From the NCBI GenBank assembly GCA_026196955.1, contig JAPHTO010000015.1, forward strand, positions 28,510 to 92,509: a DNA stretch of 64,000 nt. Reading direction: 5' to 3'. Of the stretch, positions 29,404-37,609 are shown one piece after another. The first letter of the stretch is position 1; each line of letters starts with the position of its first letter. The notes beneath the pieces are model-generated. The model did no database searches. It worked only from the letters and a program-made list of their open reading frames with translations, and was not told the DNA's origin. The stretch comes from Colwellia sp. GTDB lineage: Bacteria > Pseudomonadota > Gammaproteobacteria > Enterobacterales > Alteromonadaceae. The position numbers were made by a program, and so were the translations under genes.

Positions 29404-29480
29404 GAAAGTTAGTGAAAGTATTTTGAAGGCGCTGTGAAGTAATATGAAGTGTAATAGGTTAATATAAAGTAATATGAAGA
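29404..29480. promoter_or_regulatory. Helically phased array of GAAAG/GAAG half-sites (predicted multi-site AgaR operator)
   Basis: Within the divergent sulfatase promoter region, GAAAG occurs at 29404 and 29414, and GAAG or AAAG at 29425, 29436, 29446, 29466 and 29476. The intervals are 10, 11, 11, 10, 20 and 10 bases, close to 10.3 per step. The 13-mer AAGTAATATGAAG is repeated exactly at 29437 and 29467. The first pair is identical in form to the predicted AgaR sites at agaZ and agaP. Confidence 0.55.
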
Positions 29481-29704
29481 GCTGTTGTTTTAATTAAGTT
29501 GATATTGGTCGTCAATAACTTTACCAACGAGTGAGGCATAGCCTCTCGCGTTGTGCTTGTATTTTTACTTGGCATTTGGCTGACTAACACGAGAGTTAAA
29601 ACTAAAATAAACGAGAATTATATTGTGGATCTTAAGTTTTTCAGGCTCTTTACTTATTAGTAGTAGCAAAAAATCTTGATAAATTTAATAGGTTAATTCA
29701 GCGT

Positions 29705-31087
29705 ATGGGCAAAAAATATTCTCTAAAAATTAGTGGCTTAGTGCTTTGGCTTGTTGCTAGCATTGTAAATGCAGCCCAGACTCGTCCGAATGTTATTGTG
29801 ATACTTGCCGATGATCTAGGTTATGCGGATGTTGGTTACCACCATAGTAGCGAAGATGTTGTGACCCCTAATATTGATCGTTTGGCGAAAAGTGGTGCTT
29901 ATTTTACCGATGGTTATGTTACAGCACCAGTTTGTGGGCCTTCAAGAGTAGGACTTATCACGGGGCGATATCAACAGCGCTTCGGTTATCACGATAACAT
30001 TGGTCCTTTTGTGCGTGACAAAAGTATAGTGCAAGGTTTGCCGGAAGAGATCAAAACGGCTGGTGATATCTTCAAAAGTATCGGCTATAGAACTGGTATG
30101 GTTGGCAAGTGGCACGATGGCGATGAACAACAGTTTTGGCCACACAACCGAGGCTTTGAAGAGTTCTTTGGCTTTAATAATGGTGCTGCCGATTATTTTA
30201 TCGGCAAGAAGAATAAGCAAAAATCTAAGACTAAACTTTGGGGAGCGATTTATCGTAATGATCAATTAGTTGAAGATTTTGATAGTTACCTAACCGATGC
30301 TTTTGGCCTTGAAGCGGTTGACTATATTGAGCGACATAAAAACGAGCCTTTCTTTTTATATGTATCATTTAACGCTGTGCATGGACCCTTGCAAGCACGT
30401 AAGCAAGATTTAGCTCGGTTCAAGCACATTAAAAACAAAAAACGTCGTACTGTAGTTGCCATGAATTACAACATGGATGAAAACATAGGAAAAATTCTTG
30501 ATAGTTTGCAAGCAAACCAGTTAACAGAAAATACTATCGTTTTTTTTCTCTCGGATAATGGCGGTAAAATAAAAGGTAATCATTCTTATAATTTACCACT
30601 GCGTGGTGAGAAAAATTATTTGTGGGATGGCGGTGTGCGTATTCCATTTGCGGTCAGCTGGCCTGGGCATATTCCCACAGGCCAAATACTATCAGAGCCT
30701 GTAATTTCGCTTGATATAATGCAAACTGCTTTAGCAGCGGCAGAGGTGAGGGCAGATAGCTCGCTCAAGCTTGATGGTGTTAATTTATTACCTTATTTAA
30801 CTCAGCAAGAAAAGGCATTAGCCGATCGTTATATTTTTTGGGCTAACAATAATAGTTGGTCAGTCCGTAACCGTGAATGGAAGTTGATTAGCAATAAAGG
30901 TAAACAATCACTGTTTCATATCAACTCTGACATGAGTGAAAAGCATAATTTAATTCGCAGTAAACCCGAGGTTGCTATGCAACTTATCAAAAAATATAAC
31001 GCTTGGAATGAAGAGAATGAGCAGCCACGATGGGGCTGGGGTAAGCAAAGTCATTTACCTGTGAAAAAGGGCTATCGTAAGCATTAA
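29705..31087 (+). CDS. Secreted sulfatase with CGPSR motif
   Basis: Type I sulfatase of 460 residues with a signal peptide (to about VNAAQ), VILADDLGYADVG, the formylglycine motif CGPSR (C77), GRYQQRFGYHDN, KWHDG and the metal site SDNGGK. It is closer to the 11553 sulfatase (same GRYQQ-FG string) than to the 20987/27844 pair, so the locus holds at least two sulfatase subfamilies plus the CNTSR one. The ribosome binding site is weak. An SGNH hydrolase gene follows on the same strand after about 50 bases, suggesting joint desulfation and de-esterification. Confidence 0.9.
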   Translation: MGKKYSLKISGLVLWLVASIVNAAQTRPNVIVILADDLGYADVGYHHSSEDVVTPNIDRLAKSGAYFTDGYVTAPVCGPSRVGLITGRYQQRFGYHDNIGPFVRDKSIVQGLPEEIKTAGDIFKSIGYRTGMVGKWHDGDEQQFWPHNRGFEEFFGFNNGAADYFIGKKNKQKSKTKLWGAIYRNDQLVEDFDSYLTDAFGLEAVDYIERHKNEPFFLYVSFNAVHGPLQARKQDLARFKHIKNKKRRTVVAMNYNMDENIGKILDSLQANQLTENTIVFFLSDNGGKIKGNHSYNLPLRGEKNYLWDGGVRIPFAVSWPGHIPTGQILSEPVISLDIMQTALAAAEVRADSSLKLDGVNLLPYLTQQEKALADRYIFWANNNSWSVRNREWKLISNKGKQSLFHINSDMSEKHNLIRSKPEVAMQLIKKYNAWNEENEQPRWGWGKQSHLPVKKGYRKH

Positions 31088-31139
31088 TAATTATTGATAT
31101 TCAGTACGCTAATTTTTTATCATTTTAATGAGGATAATC

Positions 31140-31895
31140 ATGAAAAAAGTCACTAAACATGTTTTGACCATATTGTTATTTTCTGGCCTTGCGGCTTGCA
31201 GTACCCTACCCGAAAATTATAGTTATGATAAAGACATTGAAGCCACTCAGGCCAAAATGCGTGATGGCAAAGCAAGAAAGTGGTCTTTAAAACGCCATGA
31301 AAGCAAATTACAAGAGAAGCAAGGAAAACAAATCGATTTAGTTTTTGTTGGTGACTCCATAACCCATGGTTGGGAAGGAAAAAAAGGAAGGGCTGTTTGG
31401 AAAGAGAATTTTGCTGATTTAAATGCATTTAATCTTGGCTACAGCGGCGATCGAACTGAGCATGTTTTATGGCGTTTACAAAATGGTGAAGTAGATGGTT
31501 TAGCCCCTAAATTAGTGGTGTTAATGATTGGTACCAATAATACTGGCCACCGTAAAGAAAGCTCTGAAGATACGGCTTATGGTATTTTTGCTATTACCCA
31601 AGAACTTCGTCAGCGTTTGCCAACATCAAAAATTCTATTACTAGGTATTTTCCCACGTGGCGCGACGGCTGATGATCCGTTGCGTAAGCTGAATGAGGGA
31701 GTCAATGACATCATTAAAAATTATGCTGCTGACACTGAACACATTCATTATTTGAATATAAATGAAGGGTTTCTTAAAGCGGATGGCAGCCTACCTAAAA
31801 GCGTGATGCCTGATCGTTTGCACCCTAACCAAAAAGGGTATCAAATTTGGGCGACAGCTATGCTGCCAACAATTAAGCGTTTAATGGTTGAGTAA
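31140..31895 (+). CDS. SGNH/GDSL-family esterase lipoprotein
   Basis: Serine esterase of the SGNH superfamily, resembling the PAF-acetylhydrolase type. Block I is FVGDSITHG (nucleophile Ser), the Asn block is GTNN, and the Asp/His block is DRLHPN. A lipobox (LAAC) about 20 residues in predicts a lipoprotein. The ORF track starts at an ATG at 31128, but that codon is part of the ATGAGGATAATC leader whose GAGG is the ribosome binding site for the ATG at 31140, which I use. In this locus it probably removes acetyl or similar ester groups from the sulfated glycan, which is inferred from context. Confidence 0.85.
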   Translation: MKKVTKHVLTILLFSGLAACSTLPENYSYDKDIEATQAKMRDGKARKWSLKRHESKLQEKQGKQIDLVFVGDSITHGWEGKKGRAVWKENFADLNAFNLGYSGDRTEHVLWRLQNGEVDGLAPKLVVLMIGTNNTGHRKESSEDTAYGIFAITQELRQRLPTSKILLLGIFPRGATADDPLRKLNEGVNDIIKNYAADTEHIHYLNINEGFLKADGSLPKSVMPDRLHPNQKGYQIWATAMLPTIKRLMVE

Positions 31896-32030
31896 TTATT
31901 ACCAAGCCATTTCTCTTTAATCGCAGACGCTTAATAACCTAAATATTTAAATATATTTTAGAGACATTTATTGCGACTTAAGGCGCAACTGTTTGCCAAA
32001 TGCGTGCTTAACATACTAAGATAAAAAAAT

Positions 32031-32053
32031 GCCAAGATAGTCACTATCTTGGC
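32031..32053 (-). terminator. Rho-independent terminator of the GH20-like gene
   Basis: A perfect 10 bp stem (GCCAAGATAG / CTATCTTGGC) with a 3-base loop, followed on the minus strand by AT and a run of seven T. It lies 20 bases past the stop of the minus-strand GH20-like gene. Confidence 0.85.
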
Positions 32054-32073
32054 TAATACAATTTAAACCGTTA

Positions 32074-33018
32074 TTAGTTGTGCTTAAACGCCTTTCCATA
32101 CTTGGTTATTTGTTTTAACCAGTCTTGGCGATACTTCTCATTGGTAGGTGTCCAAGGGGTTAGCACTAGATGTTTGGTTAAGCCCTGTTCTGTTAGTTCT
32201 TTCTTCCAATTATCAATGTTACTTTGCTTATTGCCCGGCGCAGCCCAGACAGTGAAACCCATATTACTTAACTCTTTAGCTATCTTTCCATTAGGATGAT
32301 CATAATCCCATATCATCTGAATGATATCTTTTGGTAAATCAGGTGCAGCGCGCATGGTTTTTTCTGCGTAAACCTGGGCATGACTCTTGTCTCTTTCTAA
32401 ATAAGCACCGTCACTCCAGATCACTGTTTTTATGCCATGACTTTTTAATAACGTGTGATAGCGCTTTATTTCTGCAACGTATTGTTTGGTTGAACGGTTA
32501 TGATCTTCATCCATGCCAATATGAAAATATTTTAAATTGCCTATTTCGTTGATGAGCTCTTCAAAAACATTTTTAACCACAGGACGTGATAATGTTACTG
32601 TTTTGGCAACACTTAGCCCGTCCCAGTATGGAGATAACCATCTATCATGTTGATTACGATTACTACTTGATAAATTAAGTTTTGGGATAACTTCCATGCC
32701 GTAGCCTCTCGCTTTCGCTATGAGCTCTTTTAATGCCGACATTTTAATACTATAAGCGCGTGTCAACTTAGGGTGAGACTGATAAATTACTCCATCTTCT
32801 ATATCAAGAATAAGTGTGTTGAAGCCAGCTTCAGCCATGGCATCAACTAATGCCAAGCCAACCTTTAAATCAAACTTTTTTTCATCATCAGTCATTGTTA
32901 ACCACCAAGGATCGTAATGAGTAAGGTGCATTAATGCGCCACGAACTTGCGGTTGTTCAGTTGCTTGCAGTACAAACGATGTTAAGATAAAAAAAAGACA
33001 GCCAAAATACTTTAGCAT
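32074..33018 (-). CDS. Small secreted GH20-like barrel protein, candidate hexosaminidase
   Basis: A 314-residue protein with a signal peptide (to about LQATE) and a TIM-barrel-like pattern: FNTLILDIEDGV, GMEVIPKLNL, LKYFHIGMDED (D170, E171), KTVIWSDGAYL and FTVWAAPGN. The HIGMDE string matches the GH20 catalytic Asp-Glu position (HxGGDE), but the protein lacks the usual N-terminal GH20b domain and is about 200 residues shorter than the three GH20 enzymes here. It may be a divergent GH20, a related barrel family, or a new one. It shares a transcript with the lipocalin-like gene upstream and has a strong terminator. Confidence 0.6.
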   Translation of the reverse strand: MLKYFGCLFFILTSFVLQATEQPQVRGALMHLTHYDPWWLTMTDDEKKFDLKVGLALVDAMAEAGFNTLILDIEDGVIYQSHPKLTRAYSIKMSALKELIAKARGYGMEVIPKLNLSSSNRNQHDRWLSPYWDGLSVAKTVTLSRPVVKNVFEELINEIGNLKYFHIGMDEDHNRSTKQYVAEIKRYHTLLKSHGIKTVIWSDGAYLERDKSHAQVYAEKTMRAAPDLPKDIIQMIWDYDHPNGKIAKELSNMGFTVWAAPGNKQSNIDNWKKELTEQGLTKHLVLTPWTPTNEKYRQDWLKQITKYGKAFKHN

Positions 33019-33090
33019 TGTGAGTTCCTCATTTTCAGTGTGTTAAAAAGTGTTATGCACTACTTATTTACCGTAAATAGTATCTGTGAT

Positions 33091-33552
33091 TTACTTATGG
33101 TAATACCTGCTTGGGTTAACACGGGTGGTAAAAGAAGTTAATTCGCGTTTACTTTTTGCAGGCTTAACCCGCTGCCAAACTTCGACAATTTTGTTTGAAT
33201 AGATAAACCATTTGCCATCTTCTATTTTGAAGGTAAAACTTGCAGATTTACCGATTTGATCAGCTTGTTTGTGGACAATGAAATTCTCGCTATAGTTATT
33301 ATGTTCAACGGTATAAGTTCCCATGTGTGCACCAAAAATGGTTTTATTTGGATCTTGAGTTAAGATGGAATAATAACCATCCTTTAGTATTTTAAAAGAT
33401 TTGAACGTTTCTGTTCTTTTTAAGTTGATGATTGGGCCATTATCTTCATATTGATGTTGAGCAGAAACTAGCTCCCAGACACCTTCTAATGTTTGTTCTT
33501 GTGCTGTTACTTTTAGCGTTACCAGTAGCATTAGGGGTAAAATTTTATACAT
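33091..33552 (-). CDS. Small secreted lipocalin-like protein, unknown function
   Basis: A 153-residue protein with a signal peptide (to about VTAQE) and a beta-rich body: LEGVWELVSAQ near the start, then YYSILTQDPN, GAHMGTYTVEHNN, ASFTFKIEDGKWFIYS and VEVWQRVKP. The opening GxWELVS and strand pattern resemble bacterial lipocalin-like domains of about 130 residues. It lies 72 bases upstream of the GH20-like gene on the same strand, so the two probably form an operon and it may bind or present a ligand from the glycan. No catalytic residues can be named. Confidence 0.6.
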   Translation of the reverse strand: MYKILPLMLLVTLKVTAQEQTLEGVWELVSAQHQYEDNGPIINLKRTETFKSFKILKDGYYSILTQDPNKTIFGAHMGTYTVEHNNYSENFIVHKQADQIGKSASFTFKIEDGKWFIYSNKIVEVWQRVKPAKSKRELTSFTTRVNPSRYYHK

Positions 33553-33906
33553 GAATTTAACCTAAATATTATGTTGATGTTTTTGGAAAGCTTTCTTGCT
33601 CGCCGACTACAGTATTACTCAAGTTAGCGTCTTGAGTTTATTGTGAGATTGAAAGCTTCTATTCTATTTAAATTTCTACCTGTGTTTGTTAAGCAAATTT
33701 ACCTCTTAGTAATAAAAAGCCAATGTAGTTTACTTTTACGACAAAAACAATGTATTTTGAAATCTATTTTTATTTCATAATCTTTCATCCCGGTGTTTTT
33801 TTGCTGTAAAATTATTTTGTTGTAAGTGAGTTAACGCGAACATATTGATGTTATGTTTTTGATTGTTCGCCTTGTATCCCTTATTTCTATGGGTTTTAAC
33901 CTGCTT

Positions 33907-33931
33907 ACTTACTTGGCGAGTAAGTTTTTTT
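33907..33931 (+). terminator. Orphan Rho-independent terminator, possible small-RNA 3' end
   Basis: A 7 bp stem (ACTTACT / AGTAAGT) with a 5-base loop runs straight into seven T on the + strand, the textbook intrinsic terminator form. No + strand gene ends nearby: the closest upstream + strand stop codon is 2 kb away. It may end a small RNA starting in 33600-33900, or block readthrough into agaZ. Confidence 0.5.
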
Positions 33932-34150
33932 AGTGCTCCATTTGAAATTGGAAATGCTAACGATATTGCTTTTACATGCATAAACCCTTACTAAAAAGGC
34001 GCTGGAACGCTTATTTCTTTCGATGATCTTTTCTTTGTTTTCATTTGTTTATTTGTTTTTGTTATTGTTTTTAGTTGTTAAATAATTGTATTTAATGGCT
34101 TTAATTTGATTTTGGTGAATTTCGCAAGTGTTTTTGAAATAAAAGTATTT

Positions 34151-34165
34151 GAAAGTTTTTGAAAG
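34151..34165. promoter_or_regulatory. Predicted AgaR operator at agaZ
   Basis: Perfect direct repeat GAAAG-TTTTT-GAAAG, about 52 bases before the agaZ start. A further GAAAT lies 15 bases upstream of the first half-site. This is the clearest copy of the motif in the window. Confidence 0.7.
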
Positions 34166-34216
34166 TGTTGTTATGATTCTTTTAGTTCTAGGGTTGAATG
34201 AAGTATAAAGAGAATC

Positions 34217-35500
34217 ATGAAAAATATTGAAGCTGTTATTAAAGCGAACAGGCAGGGTAATTCTAAAGGTATATATGCAATATGTTCAGCACATCCTTTA
34301 GTTATAGAAGCTGCAATAGAGCAAGCTAAGCAAGATAATACGCTTGTCCTTATTGAGGCGACTGCTAACCAAGTTAATCAATTTGGCGGTTACACTGGTA
34401 TGCTACCAGCTGATTTTTTAGAATTTATTGGTCAAATTGCGGATAAACTAGATTTTCCAAGAGATCATATTATTTCAGGGGGAGACCATCTGGGGCCTGT
34501 CTGTTGGGTTGATGAACCTGCAAAACAGGCAATGGAAAAAGCACGTGAGCTAATTAAGTGCTACGTAGCCGCAGGTTTTAAAAAAATACATTTAGATACC
34601 AGTATGTCATGTATGGATGATCCTGTAGTTATGTCTGATGAAATAGTTGCTGAACGTGCGGCTGAGCTCTGCTTAGTTGCAGAGCAAACAGCAATAGCCA
34701 CATTTGGCACTTCGGATCTCGTCTATGTTGTTGGTACTGAGGTACCACCTCCAGGTGGCGCAAGTGAAGAAATTGAATCTATAGAGTTAACTCCGGTTAG
34801 CAGAGTCAAACAAACGTTAAGCTTACATCAAGATGCTTTTGAAAAACGTGATTTAGCCTCTGCATGGCAACGCGTTGTGGGATTAGTCGTGCAGCCGGGT
34901 GTTGAGTTTGATCATACCAGTATCATTGATTATCAATCGTCTAAAGCTGCGGAATTAAAAGCGATCATTCAAACGCTTCCTAATATCGCTTTTGAAGCAC
35001 ATTCAACGGATTACCAGAATGAACAAGCATATATTGATTTGGTGAACGATCACTTTGCCATTTTAAAAGTAGGCCCGCAGTTGACGCTGGCTTTACGCGA
35101 AGCATTATTTGCTCTTAGTTATATTGAAGAAGAACTTATCCCGGTAGAAAAACGTTCATTTTTGCGTGATGTTTGTGAGCAAGAAATGCTTGAACTCCCC
35201 AAAAATTGGCAACGTTTTTATCCCGTCCCCGCAAGTAAAGGCACGCTATATCGCCGATTTAGCTATAGTGACAGAATTCGTTATTATTGGAATCAACCTC
35301 GCATCGAGAAAGCAGTTGAATGCCTGTATAACAATTTAAATGATGCAGGTATTCCTTTACCGTTAATTAGTCAATTTTTACCTGAGCAATACCGTGAAGT
35401 GAGAAAGCACAACATTGCGACTACCGCACAAGATTTAGTCAAAGCAAAAATTAAACAAGTAACCGAAGTCTATGCGCAAGCTTGCTGGAAGCAGAAATAG
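34217..35500 (+). CDS. agaZ: AgaZ/KbaZ-type tagatose-bisphosphate aldolase subunit
   Basis: Member of the GatZ/KbaZ/AgaZ family, 427 residues as expected. In E. coli these are non-catalytic partners that stabilise the class II tagatose-1,6-bisphosphate aldolase subunit (KbaY/GatY). The sequence has the family's GIYAICSAHPLVIEAA opening, HIISGGDHLGP, KKIHLDTSMSC and VGTEVPPPGG. It heads the agaZ-agaS-agaK-agaA operon. The catalytic AgaY/KbaY subunit is absent from the window, as is a tagatose-6-phosphate kinase, so either these are encoded elsewhere or this protein does more here than in E. coli. AGAGAATC precedes the ATG. Confidence 0.9.
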   Translation: MKNIEAVIKANRQGNSKGIYAICSAHPLVIEAAIEQAKQDNTLVLIEATANQVNQFGGYTGMLPADFLEFIGQIADKLDFPRDHIISGGDHLGPVCWVDEPAKQAMEKARELIKCYVAAGFKKIHLDTSMSCMDDPVVMSDEIVAERAAELCLVAEQTAIATFGTSDLVYVVGTEVPPPGGASEEIESIELTPVSRVKQTLSLHQDAFEKRDLASAWQRVVGLVVQPGVEFDHTSIIDYQSSKAAELKAIIQTLPNIAFEAHSTDYQNEQAYIDLVNDHFAILKVGPQLTLALREALFALSYIEEELIPVEKRSFLRDVCEQEMLELPKNWQRFYPVPASKGTLYRRFSYSDRIRYYWNQPRIEKAVECLYNNLNDAGIPLPLISQFLPEQYREVRKHNIATTAQDLVKAKIKQVTEVYAQACWKQK

Positions 35501-35532
35501 TGGTTAACTTAGTACCAACAAAGGATTTTTCC

Positions 35533-36654
35533 ATGTCAGAATATTTAACTTACAGTAATGAATTCTTAACGTCTAATAATGGCTATTGGACTGCTAGAGA
35601 AATATGCCAACAACCACGAGTTTGGCGTGAGGCGGGCGAAAATGTCAAAGCAGCACAAGTCAGTATAAATGCTTGGTTGTCGCCTATTTTAGCGAAAGAA
35701 AACTTACGGATTATTTTAACTGGAGCTGGAACTTCAGCTTATATCGGCGAGTCAGTTGCCCCTCACTTAACAGCGCAGCTTAACAGGCAGGTTGAAGCGA
35801 TCAGTACGACTAATATCGTGAGTAATCCACGAGAATATTTATTAAAAGATAAACCAACACTAGTGGTGTCGTATGGCCGCTCAGGTAACAGTCCTGAAAG
35901 TGTTGCTGCTGTAAAACTAGCAGATCAAGTTGTTGATGAATGTTATCACCTAGTATTAACCTGTAACCCCGAAGGTCACCTAGCAACTAACGCACAAAAA
36001 CAACATAATTCGTATTCATTATTGATGCCGGAAGGCACACTTGACCAAAGCTTTGCGATGACAAGCAGTTTTACTTCTATGCTAGTAAGTACTTTATGTA
36101 TTTTTGCTCCTCAGGCAGAGCAACTGGAAAAAGCAGCCGTAGCAGCAGAGCGCTTTTTTGCTCATGGTATTGATAACGTAAAAGTACAAGCTATGGCCGA
36201 TATTAAACGTTTGGTTTTTCTTGGCTCAGGTGGCTTGCAAGGTATTGCTAAGGAAGCGGCGTTAAAAGTCTTAGAGTTAACGGCTGGAAAGGTGATCAGC
36301 TATTTTGAAAGTCCGCTTGGTTTTAGACACGGCCCTAAATCTTTAGTTGATAACAGCACTGAAATTATATTTCTTTCATCAACTAACGAGTATACCAAAC
36401 AATATGATCAAGATTTGTTGGCTGAGTTAGAACGCGATCAGCAAGCCGCAGCTATTACTTTTTTAGATGGAAGTATTTTTGGTGATTTTACGTATTTAGA
36501 TGACGTTTGGGCAGGCTTACCATATATTGTTTATTGTCAGGTTTTTTCTTTCTTTAAATCGATTAATGCTGATATTACTCCTGATAATCCTTGTCCCACA
36601 GGTGAAGTTAACCGAGTGGTTCAAGGTGTAACCTTATATCCATTAGAAGACTAG
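35533..36654 (+). CDS. agaS: AgaS, galactosamine-6-phosphate deaminase/isomerase
   Basis: SIS-domain enzyme expected to convert galactosamine-6-phosphate to tagatose-6-phosphate plus ammonia. It has two SIS domains, with ILTGAGTSAYIGE and VSYGRSGNSPES in the first and FLGSGGLQGIAKEAALK and SPLGFRHGPKS in the second. The ORF track begins at an ATG overlapping agaZ (35482), but the ATG at 35533 has an AAAGGA ribosome binding site 7 bases away and gives the usual 373-residue protein beginning MSEYLTY, so I use it. It is the second gene of the aga operon, 32 bases after agaZ. Confidence 0.92.
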   Translation: MSEYLTYSNEFLTSNNGYWTAREICQQPRVWREAGENVKAAQVSINAWLSPILAKENLRIILTGAGTSAYIGESVAPHLTAQLNRQVEAISTTNIVSNPREYLLKDKPTLVVSYGRSGNSPESVAAVKLADQVVDECYHLVLTCNPEGHLATNAQKQHNSYSLLMPEGTLDQSFAMTSSFTSMLVSTLCIFAPQAEQLEKAAVAAERFFAHGIDNVKVQAMADIKRLVFLGSGGLQGIAKEAALKVLELTAGKVISYFESPLGFRHGPKSLVDNSTEIIFLSSTNEYTKQYDQDLLAELERDQQAAAITFLDGSIFGDFTYLDDVWAGLPYIVYCQVFSFFKSINADITPDNPCPTGEVNRVVQGVTLYPLED

Positions 36655-36667
36655 TAAAGGCACAGTT

Positions 36668-37609
36668 ATGTCTGTAACAACTACCAACACGCGAATTACT
36701 TATGGGTTGGATATTGGTGGAACCAAAATTGAGATTGGTCTATTTGATAATGATCTGAAGCTTATTGATAGCTGGCGAGTGTCAACACCAACACAAGATT
36801 ATAATGAATTTCTTAATGCGATAGCTGCACTGATAAGTGAAGCTGATAAACGCTCTGGGCAACAAGGCACTATCGGTATTGGAATGCCGGGTATTTTAGA
36901 CAAAAATGCGCGAGTGAAATCGGCTAATGTAGGTTGTGCCACAGGAAAACCTATCGTGGCTGATTTAGAAAAGCTATTAGGGCGCAGCGTTGCTGTTGCT
37001 AATGATTGTCGCCTATTTGCATTGTCAGAAAGTTGTGGTGGTGCTGGTGATAATAAGCCAATTGTCTATGGTGCTATCATTGGTACCGGCGCCGGTGGTG
37101 GCCTATGTATTAATGGTCAACTGTATCAAAGTGGTAATAACATTGCAGGTGAGTATGGTCATATGCCTGCATCGGGTCATCTCATACAAAAATACAACTT
37201 ACCTACACGACAATGTGGTTGTGGTTTAGTTGGGTGCAGTGAAGTTTATATTGCAGGGCCTGGCTTAGGTTGGCTGTATAATCATTTTGGCAGTGGTAGC
37301 CAAAGTACGACTAAATTTGTTAGCGATTTACGTGATAAAGACCCTATTGCTGTTAAGACATTTGATTGTTACATGGCGTTTTTAGGCTCAGCATTTAGCA
37401 CGTTAGTTTTGTCATATGATCCTGATATTATTGTTGTTGGTGGGGGATTATCTAAAATTGATGAAATCATTACCGCTTTACCTAATGCTATTAATAATCA
37501 TTTATTTGACGGCGTAGAGTCACCGCTAATTTTACGGGCGGTTTTTGGTGATTCAAGTGGTGTTAGAGGCGCAGCAATTTTAGGGAAGCAGCATGCAGAA
37601 AACCACTGA
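36668..37609 (+). CDS. agaK: ROK-family N-acetylgalactosamine kinase (AgaK type)
   Basis: Cytoplasmic ROK sugar kinase of 313 residues. It has the ATP phosphate loop GLDIGGTKIEIGLFD, the second glycine-rich motif GAIIGTGAGGGL, the substrate Glu/His segment GEYGHMP and the zinc-binding CGCGLVGC. Between agaS and the deacetylase gene it should phosphorylate imported GalNAc to GalNAc-6-phosphate, replacing the PTS used by E. coli. GlcNAc kinase activity (NagK) is the alternative and cannot be excluded from sequence. It overlaps the deacetylase gene by 17 bases, implying translational coupling. Confidence 0.87.
   Translation: MSVTTTNTRITYGLDIGGTKIEIGLFDNDLKLIDSWRVSTPTQDYNEFLNAIAALISEADKRSGQQGTIGIGMPGILDKNARVKSANVGCATGKPIVADLEKLLGRSVAVANDCRLFALSESCGGAGDNKPIVYGAIIGTGAGGGLCINGQLYQSGNNIAGEYGHMPASGHLIQKYNLPTRQCGCGLVGCSEVYIAGPGLGWLYNHFGSGSQSTTKFVSDLRDKDPIAVKTFDCYMAFLGSAFSTLVLSYDPDIIVVGGGLSKIDEIITALPNAINNHLFDGVESPLILRAVFGDSSGVRGAAILGKQHAENH

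Larger units (their letters stand above)
33553..34216. other. AT-rich intergenic region upstream of agaZ
   Basis: A 660-base gap. It holds a small inverted repeat at 33617-33637 (ACTCAAG / CTTGAGT), an orphan terminator-like hairpin at 33907-33931, and the AgaR-like operator at 34151-34165. The 68-codon minus-strand ORF in it looks spurious. Confidence 0.5.

Noticed and set aside
33592-33601. GAAAGCTTTC upstream of the lipocalin-like gene as an AgaR site
   Set aside because: It is an inverted rather than a direct repeat and lacks the 5-base spacer, so it does not match the operator pattern.
33775-33981. 68-codon minus-strand ORF upstream of agaZ
   Set aside because: It overlaps a terminator-like hairpin and has no ribosome binding site or recognisable domain. 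Its low-complexity, Lys-rich product looks like chance.
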